Part shown: piece after piece, positions 30,190-43,396 of the stretch | Layout: every line of letters starts with the position of its first letter | Numbering within the stretch: position 1 is the stretch's first letter | Source of the DNA: Bog-756 sp963829235 | Lineage (GTDB): Bacteria > Actinomycetota > Acidimicrobiia > Acidimicrobiales > RAAP-2 | Length of the DNA: 64,000 bases | NCBI GenBank assembly: GCA_963829235.1 | Contig: CAWHIF010000003.1 | Coordinates: forward strand, 992,001-1,056,000 | Reading direction: 5' to 3' | Notes under the pieces: generated by a model | Databases searched by the model: none | Seen by the model: only the letters and a program-made list of their open reading frames with translations | Told to the model about the DNA's origin: nothing | Program-made: the position numbers and the translations under genes

Positions 30190-30485
30190 GGACTCGAGCG
30201 TACCTGTCGTCCCGCCCGTTCAGGCCGAGTGGCGGCCCGGGACGGGCCGGACCCGAACCCGGTCCGACAGACCTGCGGTCCGGCGCCAGGTCACGTCGCA
30301 AAAGAGCCCGGCCGAAGGACCCGGGACCGTGATGTGGCCCCACCGGGATCACCCCGAAGCAACCCCCGGTAATTGCGTCGTGGACCGGCCCATGGACGGG
30401 GTCGTTCCCGCAAAGGTTGACGCTGTGTTCCCGAGGATCAGAACAACCATTTGCCATCTATGGACATGTCTGGGATGCTCAGTGA
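30190..30485. other. Divergent intergenic region, purL / small basic protein gene
   Basis: Lower GC towards 30400-30480. TTGACG at 30417-30422 could be a -35 box for the plus-strand gene, but no convincing -10 follows. No RNA fold or riboswitch is recognised. Confidence 0.35.
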
Positions 30486-30917
30486 ATGCCAGCTTCCACT
30501 TCGACGAAATCGCGCAAGAAAACTCCCATGTCCGATACCCACAAGGCGGCACTGGCGAAGGGGCGCGAAGAGGGACGGGTCGTGCGCCAATACCTCGAGG
30601 CCCTCGAGTCGACCAAGCCCAGGCGGGGCCGCAAGCGGACCCCGGATTCGATCCGCCGTCGCCTGGCTACCATCGACTCCACACTTCCGGGAGCCGAGCC
30701 CTTGGCCCGACTCCATTTGGTTGAAGAGAAGCAACGACTCGAAGCCGAACTGTCCCACAGCGGCGATACCGTTGATATGGCCGCGCTGGAGAAATCCTTC
30801 ATAAAGGTGGCCCGTATCTACGGTGAGCGCAAGGGCATCTCTTACTCGGCATGGCGGACGGTGGGAGTCAGCGCCTCCGTGTTGCAGCAGGCGAAGATCC
30901 CCCGCACTCGTAGCTGA
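30486..30917 (+). CDS. Conserved-looking basic hypothetical protein
   Basis: 143 residues (or 129 from ATG 30528, MSDTHKAALAKG). A basic helical N-terminal half contains ESTKPRRGRKRTPDSIRRRL, a helical hairpin-like middle and a compact C-terminus (YGERKGISYSAWRTVGVSAS). Similar proteins seem to be scattered in actinobacteria without a known function. The GRKRTP stretch and the WRTVGVSASVL end could bind nucleic acid, but this is a guess. It interrupts the purine genes on the opposite strand. Confidence 0.7.
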   Translation: MPASTSTKSRKKTPMSDTHKAALAKGREEGRVVRQYLEALESTKPRRGRKRTPDSIRRRLATIDSTLPGAEPLARLHLVEEKQRLEAELSHSGDTVDMAALEKSFIKVARIYGERKGISYSAWRTVGVSASVLQQAKIPRTRS

Positions 30918-31071
30918 GCCGACCGTCCGCCGGCCGCCGATGGCGGTGACACGGGTGGGCTCTCTGATTGGTGACCGCGTGACCGCCGATTGCCGGTTGC
31001 CGATTGCCGCGACCTCGGCTCCGAACCGACCTCGGACGAGCTCCGCCGCGCCCCGGTGGCCTCTGACGACC

Positions 31072-31791
31072 TCAGGCGATGGCGGCCGCCGTGGCCGCCG
31101 CGCCCACCGACGGGGGTGCCGTCGGGGCGGCCGCCGTGGCCAGCAGGGCCCGGAGCAGGACCGAGCCGTCGACCGAGCCCAGCAGCGGATCCGAGGCCCG
31201 CTCGGGGTGGGGCATGAGGCCGACCACGTTCCGCCCCCGGTTGCAGATGCCGGCGATGTCGTCGATCGAGCCGTTGGGGTTCTCCACGTAGCGGAGCACC
31301 ACCCGGTCCTCGTCCCGGAGCTCGGCCAGCGTGTCTGCGTCGCAGATGTAACTGCCCTCGAAGTGGTTGATGGGGATGCGGAGCACGGTGCCGACCGGCA
31401 CGCCCGCGGTGAGTGCCGATTCCGGGGACTCGACCCGGACCCCCACCGTGGTGCAGAGGAAGCGGAGCCCCTTGTTCTTCTGAAGTGCGCCGGGCAGGAG
31501 GCCGGCCTCGGTCAGCACCTGGAAGCCGTTGCAGATCCCGACCACGGGACCCCCGTCGGCCGCGAAGCGACCCACCGCCTCCATGACCGGCGAGAACCGG
31601 GCGATGGCACCCGGTCGCAGGTAGTCACCGTGGGCGAATCCTCCGGGCAGGACGAGCGCGTCATACCCGGTGAGCGACGAGTCTCCGTGCCAGACCAGGT
31701 CGGCGGATGCCCCGAGCCGGCGTACGGCGAGGACGGCATCGTGCTCGCAGTTCGTGCCCGGGAACACGACCACCCCGACACGGGCCGGCAT
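31072..31791 (-). CDS. purQ: FGAM synthase glutaminase subunit
   Basis: Class I glutamine amidotransferase that supplies ammonia to PurL. Catalytic Cys87 is in GICNGFQVL; the His-Glu pair is MPHPERA. 239 residues with an Ala-rich tail (ATAAAPTAPP). It starts directly after the purS stop. Upstream 30918-31071 holds no gene. Confidence 0.95.
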   Translation of the reverse strand: MPARVGVVVFPGTNCEHDAVLAVRRLGASADLVWHGDSSLTGYDALVLPGGFAHGDYLRPGAIARFSPVMEAVGRFAADGGPVVGICNGFQVLTEAGLLPGALQKNKGLRFLCTTVGVRVESPESALTAGVPVGTVLRIPINHFEGSYICDADTLAELRDEDRVVLRYVENPNGSIDDIAGICNRGRNVVGLMPHPERASDPLLGSVDGSVLLRALLATAAAPTAPPSVGAAATAAAIA

Positions 31792-32091
31792 TCAGGCTCC
31801 CCCTCTCCGGGAACCCGGGCCCGGCCCACCGGCCGGCTCGACGGTGACCGATGACTCCTCGATGACCGGATTGGCCAGCACACGCTCGGCCACCACCGTG
31901 GCCCGGGCCAGTGCGTCGGCGTCATCGGAGGCCGCGATGTCGAAACGGAAGGCCTTCCCGGCCCGCACACCGGAGACACCGTCCAGCCCGAGCGCGGGCA
32001 GCGCCCGCTCGATGGTGGCACCCTCGGGGTCGGCGATGCCCTCCCGCGGCCGGACTTCGACCAGGACCGAGAAGTGTTCGGACGGCGCCAC
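31792..32091 (-). CDS. purS: FGAM synthase small subunit
   Basis: 99 residues from GTG 32091, sharing one base with the purC stop (TAGTG). Core FSVLVEVRPREGIADPEGAT and FRFDIAASDDADALARAT match PurS, the dimeric bridge between PurL and PurQ in Gram-positive-type complexes. Pro/Gly-rich C-terminal tail. Confidence 0.92.
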   Translation of the reverse strand: MAPSEHFSVLVEVRPREGIADPEGATIERALPALGLDGVSGVRAGKAFRFDIAASDDADALARATVVAERVLANPVIEESSVTVEPAGGPGPGSRRGGA

Positions 32092-33002
32092 TAACCGGCA
32101 CCGTACCAGTCGGACAGGCGACGGCCGCAGACCCGCTCGTAGGCTTCGACGTAGCGCTGGGACGTGGCCGTCACGATCGCGTCGGGCAGCGCCGGTGGTG
32201 GTGGCTGCTTGTCCCAGGGCTGGTCCTCGAGCCAGTCGCGCAGCGGTTGCTTGTCGAACGAGGGCGGGTTGGTCCCCGGTGCGCAGTCGTCCGCCGACCA
32301 GAAGCGCGACGAGTCCGGCGTCAACACCTCGTCGCAGATGGACAGGGCGCCGTCGATGAAGCCGAGCTCGAATTTGGTGTCGCAGATGACGATGCCCTGC
32401 TCCTCGGCCCTCGTCGCCGCCCGTCCGTACGCGGCCAGGCAGAGCTCGGAGGCGGCCTCCGCCGCCTCCTTCCCCACCAGGTCGATGGCCTCCGCCATCC
32501 CGATGTTGAGATCGTGGCCCTCGGTAGCCTTGGTCGAGGGGGTGAAGATCGGCTCGGGGAGTCGATCGGCGTGACGGAGGCCGGCGGGCATGGCCATCCC
32601 GTGGACGGTCCCCTCCCGCTCGTACTCCTTGTAGGCCGATCCGGCCAGGTAGCCGCGCACGATGCACTCGATGTCGAGCATCTCGGCCCGGCGGACCAGC
32701 ATCGATCGGCCGGCCAGTCCGGCCAGCCCCCCGGGGAGGGCGGCGGCGCCGGCGGGGAACGCCGCCGTGTCCGCGCTGATCAGGTGGTTGGGAGCGAGAT
32801 CGGAGAGCTCGTCCAGCCAGTAGGCGGTCATGGCGGTGAGCACCCGGCCCTTGTCGGGGATGGGCTCGGCCATGATGACGTCGAACGCGGAGATCCGGTC
32901 GGAGGCCACCATGAGCAGCCGGTCGGCCCCGGCGTCGTAGAGCTCGCGGACCTTTCCGGACTGGATCAGCGTCGGCGGTTCACTGGTCGATGAGACGGTC
33001 AT
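32091..33002 (-). CDS. purC: SAICAR synthetase
   Basis: Ligates CAIR with aspartate. ATG 33002 overlaps the purB stop (ATGA); an upstream in-frame extension is non-coding in character. Motifs: SGKVRELYDAG (nucleotide loop), SDRISAFDV, ECIVRGYLAGSAYKEY and DTKFELGF. About 303 residues, the long form usual in actinobacteria, intact. Confidence 0.95.
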   Translation of the reverse strand: MTVSSTSEPPTLIQSGKVRELYDAGADRLLMVASDRISAFDVIMAEPIPDKGRVLTAMTAYWLDELSDLAPNHLISADTAAFPAGAAALPGGLAGLAGRSMLVRRAEMLDIECIVRGYLAGSAYKEYEREGTVHGMAMPAGLRHADRLPEPIFTPSTKATEGHDLNIGMAEAIDLVGKEAAEAASELCLAAYGRAATRAEEQGIVICDTKFELGFIDGALSICDEVLTPDSSRFWSADDCAPGTNPPSFDKQPLRDWLEDQPWDKQPPPPALPDAIVTATSQRYVEAYERVCGRRLSDWYGAG

Positions 33003-34305
33003 GGTGCGAGATCCTCCAGGGCATCGGTGAATCGGTGGACATGGCGCAGGGCGCGCGACAGGTCGAAGGCCCCGTCGAGCACCTCCGACGACAGTATGAC
33101 CTCGGGATCCTCGTCGAGCACCTGGCGGAACGGGCGGCCATCGGCCCACGCCGCCCGGGCGTCACGCTGGACGATGCGGTAGGCGGCGTCCCGGCTCAAC
33201 CCCCCCTCGACCAGGGCCAAAAGGACGCTCTGGCTGAACACCAGGCCTTGGCTCCCTTCGGTCAGCGTGGCCAGCGCCCGCTCCGGGTGGAGCACCAGCC
33301 CCTCGACCAGCCCCCTGGCCTTCTGCAGCACATAGAGCGTGAGCATGCTGGCGTCGGGAAGTACCACCCGCTCGACCGAGCTGTGCGAGATGTCCCGCTC
33401 GTGCCAGAGGGCCACGTCCTCGAGGCCGGCCGAGAGGTACCCCCGGAGCACGCGGGCCAAACCGCACAACCGCTCCGAGAGGATCGGGTTGCGCTTGTGG
33501 GGCATGGCCGAGCTGCCCTTCTGGCCCGGCTTGAAGGGCTCCTCGACCTCCCCGAGCTCGCTGCGGGCCATGTGCCGGACCTCGGTGGCGATCAACTCGA
33601 CGGTGGCACCGACCGACGCGCAGGCCCAGAGGTACTCGGCATGGCGGTCGCGCGCCACCACCTGGGTGGCCGGCGTCGGGGTGAGCCCCAGGGCCCGGCA
33701 GACGTGTGCCTCCACCCGGGGGTCGATGTTCGAATAGGTACCCACCGCGCCGGACAGCTTCCCCACCGCCACCCGCTGGCGGGCGGCACGGAGCCGCTGG
33801 ACGTCACGGTCGGCCTGCAGGGCCCACAGCGAGAACTTGGCCCCGAAGGTGGTGGGCTCGGCGTGCATCCCGTGGGTCCGACCGGTCACCGGGATGTCGA
33901 TGGACTCGGCGGCGCGGTTCTTCAGCGCCCCGACCAGGGCCGTGGCCGCCTCGATGAGCAGATCTGCGGCCTGGGTCAGCGTGGCGCACAGGGCGGTGTC
34001 GACGACGTCCGAGGAGGTGAGCCCGTAGTGGATCCATGAGCCCTCCGGCTGGCCGATGGCCTCTTGCACCACGTCGACGAACGCGGCCACGTCATGGTCG
34101 GTGATCTTCTCCCGTTCGTCCACCGCGTCGACGAAGGCGTCGTCGACGACCGGCGCCCGGACCCGGCACGCCTCGGCGGCCGCGGCCGGGACGTCGCCGA
34201 GCTCGGCCCACCCGTCGGTGGCCAGGAGCTCGACCTTCAGCCACATGGCGAACCGGGCCTCGTCGGAGAAGAGACGGGCCATCTCCCTCGGTGCATAGCG
34301 CGGGA

Positions 34306-34309
<4 letters not shown>
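32999..34309 (-). CDS. purB: Adenylosuccinate lyase
   Basis: Acts twice: splits SAICAR to AICAR and adenylosuccinate to AMP. ATG 34309 overlaps the purD stop (ATGA). The signature loop GSSAMPHKRNP and the TGRTHGMHAEPTTFG segment carry the catalytic residues. About 436 residues, intact. Confidence 0.95.
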
Positions 34310-35701
<1,392 letters not shown>

Positions 35702-35705
<4 letters not shown>

Positions 35706-36982
35706 GCGGCGAAGCGGACGAACTGCTCGCGGCCCGGGCCCACCCCGACCAGCCGGACCGGGGTGCCGATCTGCTCGGCGAGGAAGTGGACATAGTCGCG
35801 GGCGGCCTGGGGCAGGTCGGCGATCTCGGTGGCCCCGGAGATGTCCGTCTTCCACCCGGGCAGCTCCTCGTAGACCGGGGAGACCTGATGGAACACCGAC
35901 TGGTGGTACGGCGGGTGGGTGAACCGCTCACCGTTGGCCTCGTAGGCCACGCACACCTTGACCGTGTCGAAGGTGTCGAGCACGTCGAGTTTGGTCAGGG
36001 CCACGCCGGACAGCGAGTTGAGCCGCACCGCCTGGCGCATCATCACCGCGTCGAACCACCCGGGCCGCCGACGGCGGCCGGTGTTGACCCCGTACTCGTG
36101 ACCCCGATCGACCAGGATGTCACCGATCTCGTCGGTCAGCTCGGTGGGGAACGGCCCGCTCCCCACCCGGGTCACGTACGCCTTGGCGATCCCGACGACC
36201 TCGTCGATGTAGCGGGGGCCGATCCCGGCCCCGGTGCAGGCACCGCCGGCCACCGGGTTGGACGACGTCACGAAGGGATAGGTGCCGTGGTCGAGGTCCA
36301 AGAAGGTGGCCTGGGCCCCTTCCAGCAACACATGGGCGCCGCGGTCGAGGGCGTCGTGGAGCAGGCCCACCGTGTCGGCCACCATCGGGGTGACCCGCGG
36401 CGCCAGCTCGTCGAGGTAGTGGGCGCAGATCTCGTCCGCCGACAGCGGCAGGCGGTTGTACACCTTGGCCAGGACGGCGTTCTTCTCCTTGAGGGCCACC
36501 TCGAGCTTCTGGCGGAAGATCTTGGGGTCGGACAGGTCCTGCACCCGCAGCCCGACCCGGGAGGACTTGTCGGCGTACGCCGGGCCGATCCCGCGCTTGG
36601 TGGTGCCCAGTTTGTTCTTGCCCAGATAGCGCTCGGTGAGCCGGTCCAGCTCGTGGTGGTAGGGCATGATCAGGTGGGCGTTCCCGCTCACCAGCAGCCG
36701 CGAGGTGTCGATTCCCTTGGCCCCGAGGGTGTCGAGCTCGGCCAACAGGACAGTCGGGTCCACCACCACGCCGTTGCCGATGATCGGGGTGATGTGGTCG
36801 TAGAGGATGCCGCTCGGCACCAGCTGGAGGGCGAAGGTCTCACCGTCCACCACGATGGTGTGGCCGGCATTGTGGCCACCCTGGTAGCGGACGACCAGCT
36901 CCATCTCCTTGGCCAGGAGATCGGTGAGCTTGCCCTTGCCCTCATCACCCCACTGGGTCCCGACGACAACAGTTGCCGGCAC
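35702..36982 (-). CDS. purA: Adenylosuccinate synthase
   Basis: GTP-dependent ligation of IMP and aspartate. GTG 36982 has GGAGGAG just upstream. Motifs: GTQWGDEGKGK at the N-terminus, GGHNAGHT, TTKRGIGPAY and the GTP loop TKLDVLD. 426 residues, intact. It is the first gene of a six-gene purA-D-B-C-S-Q operon in which neighbours overlap or abut. Confidence 0.96.
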
Positions 36983-37091
36983 GCGTCACTCCTCCGTTGC
37001 GAAAAAGCGGATTACGCACCAGTGTAACCCGCACCCACCGTGGCCGTGACAGGGAACCCGCAGGTCGGAGTGGCGATTGTTAGGGTCGTGT

Positions 37092-38594
37092 ATGGACAGG
37101 CCGGCCCACCGGGCCGAGAGATCGAAGGCCGAGCCCGGCGTCCGGCTCTTCTGGGCATGGATGGTGATCGGGCTGCTCGTGCGCCTACTCCTCCTGCGCT
37201 CCACCTGGGCCCGTACCGACGCCGACGAGTCGGCCGGAATCGTGATGGCACTGCGTGCGTCGGAGGGCCATTTCTTCACCTTCTTCTGGGGCGCCAACTA
37301 CGGGGGCACCCTGGTCGTGTGGGTGGAGGCCCCGCTGGTCCGGCTGTTCGGGACGAACCTGGCCCTGTTCCGGACGGTCGACCTGGCCGTCACCTTCGTC
37401 GACGTCCTGCTCCTGCGGGCGGTGGGCAGGCGGGCGGTGGGGCCAAGGGCGGGCAACGCCGCCGCCGCCCTGTTCTGGGTGTTCCCCGCCGCCTGGGTCT
37501 TCTGGAGTGCGCACGAGTACGTGTTCTGGCTGGCCGGGTGCGCATGCGCCCTCGGGACCGCGCTGGCCTGCCTGCGGTGGCGGGATGACCCACGCGACGT
37601 TCGGCTCTGGCCCATCGGCCTCCTGCTCGGGCTCACCGTGTGGATGTACCCGCTCTACCTCTGTGTGGCCCTGCCCCCGGTGGTGGCGGTGCTCATCTCG
37701 CAGCGGGCCCGGCTGACCGGGATCCTGAGGGCCGTGGCCCTCGTGCCGCTCGGCGCCGCACCCTGGATCTACACCAACGCCACCCGCTCCTTCGAATCGC
37801 TCCACCATCCCATCGCCGGGACGCTCGGCTTCGGTACCGGGGTCCATCTGGCCGTCACCGAGATCCTGCCCGCCGCCCTCTCGGCCACGTTCACCTCGGT
37901 GGGTGTCGTCTGGGGGATCCACGTCCCCGCCCATCCCCTGCTGCTCCTCATCGCCGGCGTGGCCATGGGGGGGACCCTCGTGTGGACGGTCTGGTCCCTC
38001 GTGCGGCGTGACGTCACGCGCGGTTGCCTCGGAGCCACGGTGCTGCTGTGGCCGCTGTTCGTGGCTGCCGCACGGGTCCCCGAGGCGGTGAGCACCTACC
38101 GCTACGGCCTGGTGATCGTGCCCAGCCTGCTCCTCATCCTCGCCGACCTGGCCGGGCGGGTCCGACTGTCCGTGCCCCTCGTGGTGGCGGGCACGGCGGT
38201 GACCCTGGTCATCGGGGGGGTCGAGACCAGCGGATGGGCGGCGGCACCGATCTGGCCGGCCGCCACGACCAGGGTGGCCCACTACCTCGAGGCGCACCAT
38301 CTCTCCCACGTCTGGGCCGGCTACTGGGAGAGCTATCCGCTCACCGTCCTCACCACCGGCCGTGTGGAGGCCAGCGCCATCACCCCCGTCCGCGACCAGC
38401 AGGCGGCCACGGACGCCGCCGCCGCACCGCGGTCCACCATCGTCACCCTGGTCGGCACCCCACTCGACGGCGAGCTCGAGGCCTGGGTGGCCGACCACCA
38501 CGATGCGGAACGGGTGGTGGTCGGTGACTACGCCGTCTACCGGTTCGACACCCGCGTCGACCCCTCGGTCATGGGCCTGGCCTCACCCATCTGA
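37092..38594 (+). CDS. GT39/ArnT-like membrane glycosyltransferase candidate
   Basis: About 500 residues with roughly ten membrane helices. After the first helix the loop ARTDADESAGIVM has the Asp-Glu pair typical of GT-C enzymes that use polyprenyl-phosphate sugars. A conserved-looking AAWVFWSAHEYVFWLAG segment follows, and a soluble C-terminal domain after 38270. Substrate unknown. The MDRPAH start (37092) is used; an upstream in-frame ATG at 37077 is less likely. Divergent from purA. Confidence 0.65.
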   Translation: MDRPAHRAERSKAEPGVRLFWAWMVIGLLVRLLLLRSTWARTDADESAGIVMALRASEGHFFTFFWGANYGGTLVVWVEAPLVRLFGTNLALFRTVDLAVTFVDVLLLRAVGRRAVGPRAGNAAAALFWVFPAAWVFWSAHEYVFWLAGCACALGTALACLRWRDDPRDVRLWPIGLLLGLTVWMYPLYLCVALPPVVAVLISQRARLTGILRAVALVPLGAAPWIYTNATRSFESLHHPIAGTLGFGTGVHLAVTEILPAALSATFTSVGVVWGIHVPAHPLLLLIAGVAMGGTLVWTVWSLVRRDVTRGCLGATVLLWPLFVAAARVPEAVSTYRYGLVIVPSLLLILADLAGRVRLSVPLVVAGTAVTLVIGGVETSGWAAAPIWPAATTRVAHYLEAHHLSHVWAGYWESYPLTVLTTGRVEASAITPVRDQQAATDAAAAPRSTIVTLVGTPLDGELEAWVADHHDAERVVVGDYAVYRFDTRVDPSVMGLASPI

Positions 38595-38596
38595 AC

Positions 38597-38634
38597 CGGC
38601 GCCGGAGAGGACGGCCGGATCGCCGTCGGCGCCG
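38597..38634. terminator. Nested hairpin between convergent genes
   Basis: Inner stem GACGGC-CGGATC-GCCGTC (38610-38627) lies within an outer CGGCGCCG pair (38597-38604 and 38627-38634). It is placed between the stops of the GT39-like gene and clpB, so it can serve both. Confidence 0.55.
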
Positions 38635-38647
38635 CCTCGCGTGGCCG

Positions 38648-41136
<2,489 letters not shown>

Positions 41137-41140
<4 letters not shown>

Positions 41141-41544
41141 CGGCTTCCTCCTGGCCCTCGTACGTTGCGGTGGGCCGAACGCGCGGGTACGGGCATCTGG
41201 GACAGCGGGACCAGTTCACGCCGGTACTTCCGGTGGGTCACGGCAACCGCCTCCCGAGCTTCGGCCCGGGTGGCAACCAGCTCCTGGCGGAGCCGGGCCA
41301 CTTCGGTCTCGAGCTCCATCACCCGGCGAACGCCCTCCAGGTTGAGTCCCGCATTGGTGAGGCTCTGGATGTGCCGCAGCCTATCGAGGTCCTGGTCGCT
41401 GAAGCGCCGGCTCCCGCCCTCGGTGCGGCTCGGGTCGAGCAGGCCCTTGCGCTCGTAGAGCCGGAGGGTCTGGGGATGCACCCCGGTCAACTCGGCGGCC
41501 ACCGAGATGACGTAGACGGCCCGTGATCGGGGATCGTCACTCAT
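41137..41544 (-). CDS. hspR: HspR heat-shock repressor (MerR family)
   Basis: 135 residues from ATG 41544. MerR helix-turn-helix (YVISVAAELTGVHPQTLRLY, then GLLDPSRTEGGSRRFSDQDL) and a coiled coil (LETEVARLRQELVATRAEAR). HspR binds HAIR repeats with DnaK as co-repressor; a matching site lies upstream of dnaK at 45431-45451. One base separates it from the dnaJ stop. Confidence 0.94.
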
Positions 41545-41545
41545 G

Positions 41546-42670
41546 TCACACTCCAAGTACGTCGCGCGCCGGCGGGTCGACCACCTCGGCGAGGGCCTCG
41601 ACGGCGGCGCGCTGGTCATCTGTCAATTTGTCGGGCACCGCCACTTCGACGGTGACGAGGAGATCGCCGGTGACACTCTTCTTGCCGGCCGGGACGCCGC
41701 GGCCCTTGACCCGGAAGGTGCGGCCTGACGGGGTGCCCGGGGCCACCCGCAGGGTGACCGGATCGGTGAGGGTGGGGACGGTGAGGGTCGTGCCCAGCGT
41801 CGCCTCGGGATAGGAGATGGGCACGGTGAGGGTGAGGTTGCGGCCCCGACGCCCGAACACACCGTGCCTGTCCACCCGGACCACGACGTAGAGATCGCCA
41901 CTGGGCGCGTTGCCCCGACCGGCCGCCCCCTTTCCCTTCACCCGGATCCGCTGGCCGTCCTCGACGCCGGCGGGGATGCGAACCTTGACGGTGCGGTTGC
42001 GGTGCTCGACACCGGTGCCCGAACACGTCGGGCACGGCGTGGTCACCACGGTCCCCCGACCGCCGCACTGGGGGCAGATCTGGCTCAGGGAGAAGAGGCC
42101 CTGGTCGTCCTGGAGGGTTCCGGAGCCGCCGCAGCGCGGGCAGGTCACCGGTTGGGTCCCTGGGGCGGCCCCGCTGCCCCCGCAGGTATGGCAGCGGACG
42201 TCCGAGGTGAGGTTGACCGACGTGGTCACCCCGTTCACCGCATCCTCGAACGAGAGGTGCAGTTCGGTCTCCAGATCGGCCCCCCGTTGCGGGCCGGTGG
42301 TCCCACCACCCCGCCGGCCCCGGCCGAACAGACCGCCGAACAGGTCGCCGAGGTCGCCCATGTCCTCGACCCGGTAGGTGCCTCCACCCCCGGCCCCGCC
42401 GAAGCCACCGGGGAAGCCCCCGCCGAAGCCACCGGCCGCAGGGCCCATGGCCCGCACCTCGTCGTACTCCTTGCGCCGATCGGCGTCACCGAGCACGTCG
42501 TAGGCCGCGCTTATCTCCTTGAACGTCTCCTCCTGGCCCGGATTGGTGTCCGGATGGTGTTTCTTGGCCAGCTTCCTATAAGCGCTGGTGATCTCCTTGG
42601 CCGTCGCCGTCGAGGAGACTCCCAGGGTCTTGTAGTAGTCCTTTTCGAACCATTCGCGTTGTGGCGCCAC
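41546..42670 (-). CDS. dnaJ: DnaJ co-chaperone
   Basis: 374 residues: J domain with HPD (KLAKKHHPDTNPG), a Gly/Phe linker, four CxxCxGxG-type zinc repeats (CHTCGGSG, CPRCGGSG, CPQCGGRG, CPTCSGTG) and C-terminal substrate-binding domains. Stimulates DnaK ATPase. Intact. Confidence 0.96.
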   Translation of the reverse strand: MAPQREWFEKDYYKTLGVSSTATAKEITSAYRKLAKKHHPDTNPGQEETFKEISAAYDVLGDADRRKEYDEVRAMGPAAGGFGGGFPGGFGGAGGGGTYRVEDMGDLGDLFGGLFGRGRRGGGTTGPQRGADLETELHLSFEDAVNGVTTSVNLTSDVRCHTCGGSGAAPGTQPVTCPRCGGSGTLQDDQGLFSLSQICPQCGGRGTVVTTPCPTCSGTGVEHRNRTVKVRIPAGVEDGQRIRVKGKGAAGRGNAPSGDLYVVVRVDRHGVFGRRGRNLTLTVPISYPEATLGTTLTVPTLTDPVTLRVAPGTPSGRTFRVKGRGVPAGKKSVTGDLLVTVEVAVPDKLTDDQRAAVEALAEVVDPPARDVLGV

Positions 42671-42691
42671 GTGGCCTCTACCCGGTCCCTC

Positions 42692-43390
42692 TCAGCCCTT
42701 CACCATCACCATGGCGGGACGCACCACTGCGCCACGCCAGCGGTACCCGGGTCGCATGACCTCGGCCACCACCGGCTCGCCCCGTGCAGGGACGGCCGCG
42801 GCCTCTTCCGACCCGGCCGGTCCCGCCGCAGCATCCTCGCCCGATTCGGGCGCGACCTGACCCACCGCCTCGTGGGCGGTGGGATCGAACTCCTCACCCA
42901 GCGGGTCGATGCGCTCGAGACCCTCTTTCGCCAGCACGTCCCGCAACTGGCCGGACGCGGCCACCAGGGCGCGTCCGTCGGCGGACTCGGCGTTGCCGAT
43001 ATGCGACGTGGCCAGGTCCAGCGTGTCGAGTACCGGGAGCAACTTGTCCACCAGGGACAGCGCGGCACGAGCGACCTGATCGCCCTGCTGCTTGGCCACC
43101 CTCTTCTTGTAGTTCTCGAACTCGGCCTGCAGGCGACGCAGCGAATCGAGGTACTCGTCGCGCTGGGCCAGCGCCTCTTTCACATCGGCGAACTCGGGGG
43201 CCGCGCCGCTGATGATCTCGGTGGTGTCGTCCTCGAGCTCGTCCCCGATGACTTCGGCGTCCACCACATCGGTGTCGGCGACCCCTCTGTCATCGAGATC
43301 GGCACCGCGGTCGAACCGGGAGCCGGAGATCTCTTCGACCTCCGGCTCCTGGTTCCCCGCATCCCGATCTGACCCGTAGATGTCGGTCAT
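42692..43390 (-). CDS. grpE: GrpE nucleotide exchange factor
   Basis: 232 residues. Acidic disordered N-terminus (1-70), a long helix (RRLQAEFENYKKRVAKQQGD) and a beta domain ending EVMRPGYRWRGAVVRPAMVMV. An Ala/Gly/Glu-rich insert (SGEDAAAGPAGSEEAAAVPA) sits within the C-terminal domain. Six bases separate it from the dnaK stop. Confidence 0.95.
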   Translation of the reverse strand: MTDIYGSDRDAGNQEPEVEEISGSRFDRGADLDDRGVADTDVVDAEVIGDELEDDTTEIISGAAPEFADVKEALAQRDEYLDSLRRLQAEFENYKKRVAKQQGDQVARAALSLVDKLLPVLDTLDLATSHIGNAESADGRALVAASGQLRDVLAKEGLERIDPLGEEFDPTAHEAVGQVAPESGEDAAAGPAGSEEAAAVPARGEPVVAEVMRPGYRWRGAVVRPAMVMVKG

Positions 43391-43396
43391 CGGCGA

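Noticed and set aside
28270..30372. 700-residue plus-strand open frame over purL
   Set aside because: A His/Gly/Arg/Asp-rich shadow of the intact purL gene with no recognisable domain.
30190..30485. Purine riboswitch or other leader RNA upstream of purL
   Set aside because: No conserved purine or PRPP aptamer core could be recognised on the minus strand; much of the leader is the 15-bp repeat.
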